This document shows positions 63,101 to 64,000 of a stretch of DNA of 64,000 nucleotides, one piece after another. Every line of letters starts with the position of its first letter. Positions within the stretch are counted from its first letter, which is position 1. Source of the stretch: Prochilodus magdalenae (Eukaryota > Chordata > Actinopteri > Characiformes > Prochilodontidae); assembly GCA_024036415.1 (NCBI GenBank), contig JAMWET010003901.1, positions 97,501-161,500 on the forward strand, in the 5' to 3' direction. The notes below the pieces were generated by a model. It was given only the letters and a program-made list of their open reading frames with translations, did not search any database and had not been told where the DNA came from. The position numbers were made by a program, and so were the translations under genes.

Positions 63101-64000
63101 TCACCCAAAGACATAGGCATCATCACCCCCTACAGGAAACAGGTGGGAATGAGCTTTACCCGTTTGCTGATGCAGTAAACAGTAAGTTACAGCTGTGGAG
63201 ATGATTCTCTCACCAAGTCAAATCTGTTTAAACCATTATAGTGACTGTTTTTGCATATGCATTGTATTTATTATGTAGACTTAATCTATTAACCCTTTAA
63301 AGGTGGTGAATAAGATGATTTGTCAGTGTGGTCATGGCATTTGATAAATCCGATCTAACAAAGCCGACAGTTCATACATTTTAACTTGGACTGAATCATG
63401 ACCTACTCTTTTGAACACATGAACAGGAATATAAGTCACACATCAGTCACATTTTCATGCTGACCAGCTGCTTCACTAGATACACTACCTTGTAACTATG
63501 CTTCTTTATTAGCTCCGCCTACCATATACATGCACCCTGTAGTGTCACAATTACAGACTCTAGTCTATCTGTGTCTCAGCAGCTGCTCCATTTGTAGCAG
63601 AACATCAAACAGTAACATGCTACCACCATGTCAGAGTCACCACAGAGCTGGGAATAATCCAGCAGCCAGATAATACCTGCTGTGTGGCGTGACGCTCATG
63701 TGTGGTTTTGTGTCACAGGTGGAGAAACTGAGGAAAGCCATCAGAAAAGTGGATAGGGAGCTGAAAGACTACAAAGACATTGACAAGCTGAAGGTAACAC
63801 TGCATATCTGCATGATCTGGCCCTGGTAACTGCCTCTGTCCACTCATCGCTCCCTCCCTGGAGCCCTGTTGAACTATGAATGTCTTTATGCTGCAGGTCG
63901 GCTCAGTGGAGGAGTTTCAGGGTCAGGAGCGAAGGGTCATCATTGTGTCCACTGTCCGCAGCAGCAATAAATATATCGGAATAGACAGGGATTTCAACAT
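44894..64000 (+). CDS. mov10: Mov10 UPF1-like RNA helicase, 3' partial
   Basis: Nineteen exons join in phase with no stop into about 920 residues: 44894-45045, 45886-45994, 49020-49213, 50975-51213, 51313-51562, 52555-52683, 52802-52964, 53103-53257, 54585-54758, 54900-55047, 56497-56658, 56792-56889, 57124-57221, 58130-58228, 58574-58676, 59947-60064, 62951-63142, 63719-63793 and 63897-64000. Superfamily 1 motifs appear in order: Walker A GPPGTGKT (about 555-562), [12 protein letters not shown], Walker B DEAG (about 675-678), [26 protein letters not shown], and [11 protein letters not shown] (about 887-898). Motif VI and the C-terminus lie past the edge. Family knowledge: MOV10 is a 5'-to-3' RNA helicase of P-bodies and Argonaute complexes that restrains retroelements and viruses. 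Human MOV10 has about 1,000 residues, so this is nearly complete. The a or b fish paralogue cannot be told. Confidence 0.96.
45562..45773 (-). mobile_element. MITE family M, copy 2
   Basis: In mov10 intron 1. actgtgcaaagaaaaacaag, tacctccaaa on the left and ttggtccgtccaccatg ... ggggatacatgatg, ttttggtacagtg on the right match the copies at 51.7 and 61.1 kb, with more divergence. Confidence 0.5.
45886..45994 (+). CDS. mov10: mov10 coding exon 2
   Basis: The acceptor aaacag precedes G GAT GGT GGT; the donor is CCG ACG|GTAAGT. It encodes [20 protein letters not shown] and on to ARQVYFKPT. Confidence 0.92.
46440..46880 (-). mobile_element. Tc1-like relic, family A copy 6
   Basis: On the minus strand it encodes [18 protein letters not shown], the FSDES stretch that carries the second catalytic Asp in Tc1 transposases. 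It ends near agaatatctgcacccagaag. This is the best evidence for the family's Tc1 identity. Confidence 0.75.
47161..47203. repeat. (ATT)n microsatellite
   Basis: About 14 ATT units in mov10 intron 2. Confidence 0.95.
47865..48050 (-). mobile_element. Tc1-like relic, family A copy 7 (end fragment)
   Basis: gactcatggaggtcaaaatg through tcctgtcggtggattccctctgggtgcagctatttg matches the 5' end of the family. Confidence 0.6.
49020..49213 (+). CDS. mov10: mov10 coding exon 3
   Basis: The acceptor cctttag precedes GTT CGA GTG; it encodes [19 protein letters not shown], a Ser/Pro-rich linker, then [17 protein letters not shown]. The donor is the weak GAT AG|GTCAGC, and a (CA)n run starts about 12 bases downstream. 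Confidence 0.92.
49225..49274. repeat. (CA)n microsatellite beside mov10 exon 3 donor
   Basis: About 23 CA units beginning about 12 bases after the donor GT at 49214. Confidence 0.95.
49830..50480 (+). mobile_element. Tc1-like transposon relic in mov10 intron 3
   Basis: Contains gttggaggagggataatgct, atggggct (Tc1 GGGIMLWG), gaacttgaccggcctacaca, gaaccctgacct (WP.QNPDL, the third catalytic region) and gtctgaccttaccaatgctc. Frameshifts and deletions are present. Confidence 0.7.
50975..51213 (+). CDS. mov10: mov10 coding exon 4
   Basis: The acceptor cctcag precedes G CCA CAC TTG; the donor is CCT G|GTGAGG. It encodes [19 protein letters not shown] through NNPLLLSPG, part of the N-terminal beta-rich region of MOV10. 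Confidence 0.94.
51313..51562 (+). CDS. mov10: mov10 coding exon 5
   Basis: The acceptor ccatcag precedes GT GAA AGT; the donor is CCG CAG AG|GTATGA. It encodes [20 protein letters not shown] through [12 protein letters not shown]. Confidence 0.94.
51666..51914 (+). mobile_element. MITE family M, copy 3 (best preserved)
   Basis: tcgctgtccaatgaaaaaca, tgtatctccatttttgtcc on the left and gccattttggagatacttg, tttttctttggacagtgac on the right form long imperfect inverted repeats. It lies in mov10 intron 5. Confidence 0.75.
52555..52683 (+). CDS. mov10: mov10 coding exon 6
   Basis: The acceptor cctgtag precedes C CTG GCC; the donor is GAA AAG AA|GTAAGT. It encodes [20 protein letters not shown] and ends near HLQEKK. 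Confidence 0.92.
52802..52964 (+). CDS. mov10: mov10 coding exon 7
   Basis: The acceptor tgattag precedes G TCT CTG; the donor is CTT GAG|GTAAGT. It encodes [20 protein letters not shown], then [14 protein letters not shown], matching the MOV10 LHLEELQMEHDIR region. Confidence 0.94.
53103..53257 (+). CDS. mov10: mov10 coding exon 8
   Basis: The acceptor ttctccag precedes GTT CCT GGT; the donor is TCA AG|GTAAGA. It encodes [19 protein letters not shown], the conserved MOV10 [13 protein letters not shown] block, then [11 protein letters not shown]. Confidence 0.95.
53380..54372 (+). mobile_element. Tc1-like relic, family A copy 8, split by another repeat
   Basis: 53380-53592 (aatagttgcaaccagaagta ... 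ggcagacggctgcatgatgc) and 54168-54372 (ctgcaggaactgtgtgagaa ... aactcccttctgggtgcaga) are the two ends of one copy. It lies in mov10 intron 8. Confidence 0.7.
53593..54167. repeat. Nested dispersed repeat inside family A copy 8
   Basis: Begins caatcaatcagtttatttat, atagcgcctttt and contains gaagaaaccttgggaggaac, a combination common in fish interspersed repeats. It shares the tttatttatatagc core with 14.4 and 23.3 kb. Confidence 0.55.
54585..54758 (+). CDS. mov10: mov10 coding exon 9
   Basis: The acceptor ttctgcag precedes G TTT TTG GAT; the donor is TTA AG|GTGAGT. It encodes [19 protein letters not shown], then LQHRAVQLA, just before the helicase core. Confidence 0.94.
54900..55047 (+). CDS. 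mov10: mov10 coding exon 10 (Walker A)
   Basis: The acceptor gtaatcag precedes C CTG TTT GAT; the donor is AAA CAG|GTGGGA. It encodes [12 protein letters not shown], then [20 protein letters not shown], which contains the ATP-binding P-loop of a UPF1-like helicase. Confidence 0.96.
55048..56496 (+). other. mov10: mov10 intron 10
   Basis: A 1.4-kb intron between the Walker A exon and exon 11. 55840-56230 is A-rich repeat-like DNA (aacaaagcaaaagtctcaaa) resembling the block at 60.48-60.96 kb in style. No other gene seen. Confidence 0.8.
56497..56658 (+). CDS. mov10: mov10 coding exon 11
   Basis: The acceptor tctcccag precedes GTA GAG AAA; the donor is CTA CGG|GTTAGT. It encodes [19 protein letters not shown], the SF1 motif Ia region, and ends at VPLTLR. 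Confidence 0.94.
56792..56889 (+). CDS. mov10: mov10 coding exon 12
   Basis: The acceptor tctccag precedes GCC AGC TGT; the donor is GGC AG|GTAAAA. It encodes [18 protein letters not shown], then VVTTVFTAG, matching MOV10 FPAKKKL..Y.VLITT.ITAGR. Confidence 0.94.
57066..57118 (+). repeat. (GT)n microsatellite abutting mov10 exon 13 acceptor
   Basis: About 26 GT units end six bases before the exon, directly before atgcag. Confidence 0.97.
57124..57221 (+). CDS. mov10: mov10 coding exon 13 (Walker B, DEAG)
   Basis: The acceptor is tatgcag, directly preceded by a (GT)n repeat in place of a pyrimidine tract. The donor is ATA GCT G|GTAAGA. It encodes [24 protein letters not shown] is motif II of UPF1-like helicases. 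Confidence 0.93.
57222..58129 (+). other. mov10: mov10 intron 13
   Basis: A 0.9-kb AT-rich intron with no recognised element. Confidence 0.85.
58130..58228 (+). CDS. mov10: mov10 coding exon 14 (motif III)
   Basis: The acceptor ttatgtag precedes GT CTG CTG; the donor is GGA CTG G|GTGAGC. It encodes [20 protein letters not shown], then [12 protein letters not shown], nearly identical to MOV10. Confidence 0.95.
58574..58676 (+). CDS. mov10: mov10 coding exon 15
   Basis: The acceptor cgttttag precedes GT CTG TCA; the donor is TAC AG|GTGCAG. It encodes [20 protein letters not shown], then [10 protein letters not shown]. The RNYRSH motif is completed by the next exon. Confidence 0.95.
58750..59665 (-). 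mobile_element. Tc1-like relic, family A copy 9, split by a LINE-type insert
   Basis: 58750-58817 (ctagcacgatgcttagcgca, gtctttgg) and 59440-59665 (gcactgacaggatgacccat ... tccttctgggtgcaactatt) belong to one copy. It lies in mov10 intron 15. Confidence 0.65.
58818..59439 (-). mobile_element. Non-LTR retrotransposon 3' fragment nested in Tc1 relic
   Basis: Starts agaatcatctttattgtcac; on the minus strand this ends ...gtgacaataaagatgattct, the typical 3' end of fish L2/CR1/Rex-type LINEs. Only the 3' part is present. Confidence 0.55.
59947..60064 (+). CDS. mov10: mov10 coding exon 16
   Basis: The acceptor tgggcag precedes A TCT CAT AGG; the donor is AAA AAA|GTGAGT. It encodes [19 protein letters not shown], then [19 protein letters not shown]. 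Confidence 0.94.
60480..60960. repeat. Probable interspersed repeat
   Basis: Phrases such as ggcaggtttatttaacagat, caggcaaacaatcagaacag and gggaaatggagtccgggaga resemble a common fish interspersed repeat. No coding capacity; class not assigned. Confidence 0.4.
61088..61306 (+). mobile_element. MITE family M, copy 4
   Basis: cgttgctatccaaagaaaaa, catgtatctcca on the left; gctgccatcttggggatact, tgctttatgttggacagcgac on the right. The interior matches copy 3. Confidence 0.7.
62023..62216. mobile_element. Palindromic MITE, hAT-like type
   Basis: cagaggtgcacaattccggt, cctggg at the left and caggactggagttgtgcact, gctg at the right are inverted repeats. An internal pair, ccagcacagttt / aaactgtgctgg, is also inverted. 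The class is inferred from resemblance to a common fish MITE. Confidence 0.65.
62500..62715 (+). mobile_element. Non-LTR retrotransposon tail
   Basis: Ends gccaataaagctaattgaat, tgaatcaaattgaatt, a typical degenerate-repeat LINE tail. No coding is present. Confidence 0.45.
62951..63142 (+). CDS. mov10: mov10 coding exon 17 (motif IV)
   Basis: The acceptor ttcatcag precedes GGT TTT CCT; the donor is AAA CAG|GTGGGA. It encodes [20 protein letters not shown] through [11 protein letters not shown]. It follows the longest intron after Walker B, about 2.9 kb. Confidence 0.95.
63719..63793 (+). CDS. mov10: mov10 coding exon 18
   Basis: A 25-codon exon between gtcacag and GTAACA. It encodes [18 protein letters not shown], then KDIDKLK, matching MOV10 VEKIR..I.KLDREL...DDIKDLK. 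Confidence 0.95.
63897..64000 (+). CDS. mov10: mov10 coding exon 19 (motif V), cut by window edge
   Basis: The acceptor tgctgcag precedes GTC GGC TCA. It encodes [20 protein letters not shown], then [14 protein letters not shown], and is still open at base 64000. Motif VI (VA.TRA) should follow outside the window. Confidence 0.95.

Overview
This window looks like nuclear DNA of a ray-finned (teleost) fish. Coding sequence is split into short exons with GT-AG introns. The surrounding DNA is AT-rich and full of decayed Tc1-like DNA transposons, tRNA-derived SINEs, palindromic MITEs and long microsatellites. There is no sign of a bacterial, viral or plasmid replicon, and no CRISPR array. The SINE and Tc1 content would suit an otophysan fish such as a characin, but that is only an impression.

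Two protein-coding genes are supported, both on the + strand. (1) A wnt2b gene occupies about 4.3-17.1 kb. Exons 2-5 and a 3' UTR are visible; the exon with the start codon and signal peptide was not found and probably lies upstream. (2) A mov10 RNA helicase gene begins at 44,894 and runs off the right edge. Nineteen coding exons join in frame without a stop for about 920 codons, from the start Met to helicase motif V; the end of the gene lies outside. As I recall, WNT2B and MOV10 are also close neighbours in mammals, with ST7L and CAPZA1 between them; I recognise neither of those here.

Layout. 0-4.3 kb: Tc1 relic, SINE and MITE upstream of wnt2b exon 2. 4.6-16.1 kb: wnt2b introns, with a 388-bp tandem duplication in intron 3 and two Tc1 relics in intron 4. 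17.1-44.4 kb: gene-poor DNA with Tc1 relics, many microsatellites, a CA-rich array of about 950 bp and a 42-bp-period minisatellite of about 1.3 kb with telomere-like motifs. 44.4-44.9 kb: presumed mov10 promoter, with an ISRE-type motif. 44.9-64 kb: mov10, whose introns carry further Tc1-like copies, MITEs and LINE tails.

The two genes are not expected to act in one pathway. Wnt2b is a secreted lipid-modified signal; Mov10 is a cytoplasmic RNP helicase. I found no undescribed molecular system. The most checkable points are the ISRE-type motif at mov10, dinucleotide repeats beside two mov10 splice sites, an internally deleted Tc1 family with at least nine copies, and the 42-bp minisatellite lying inside one of those copies.
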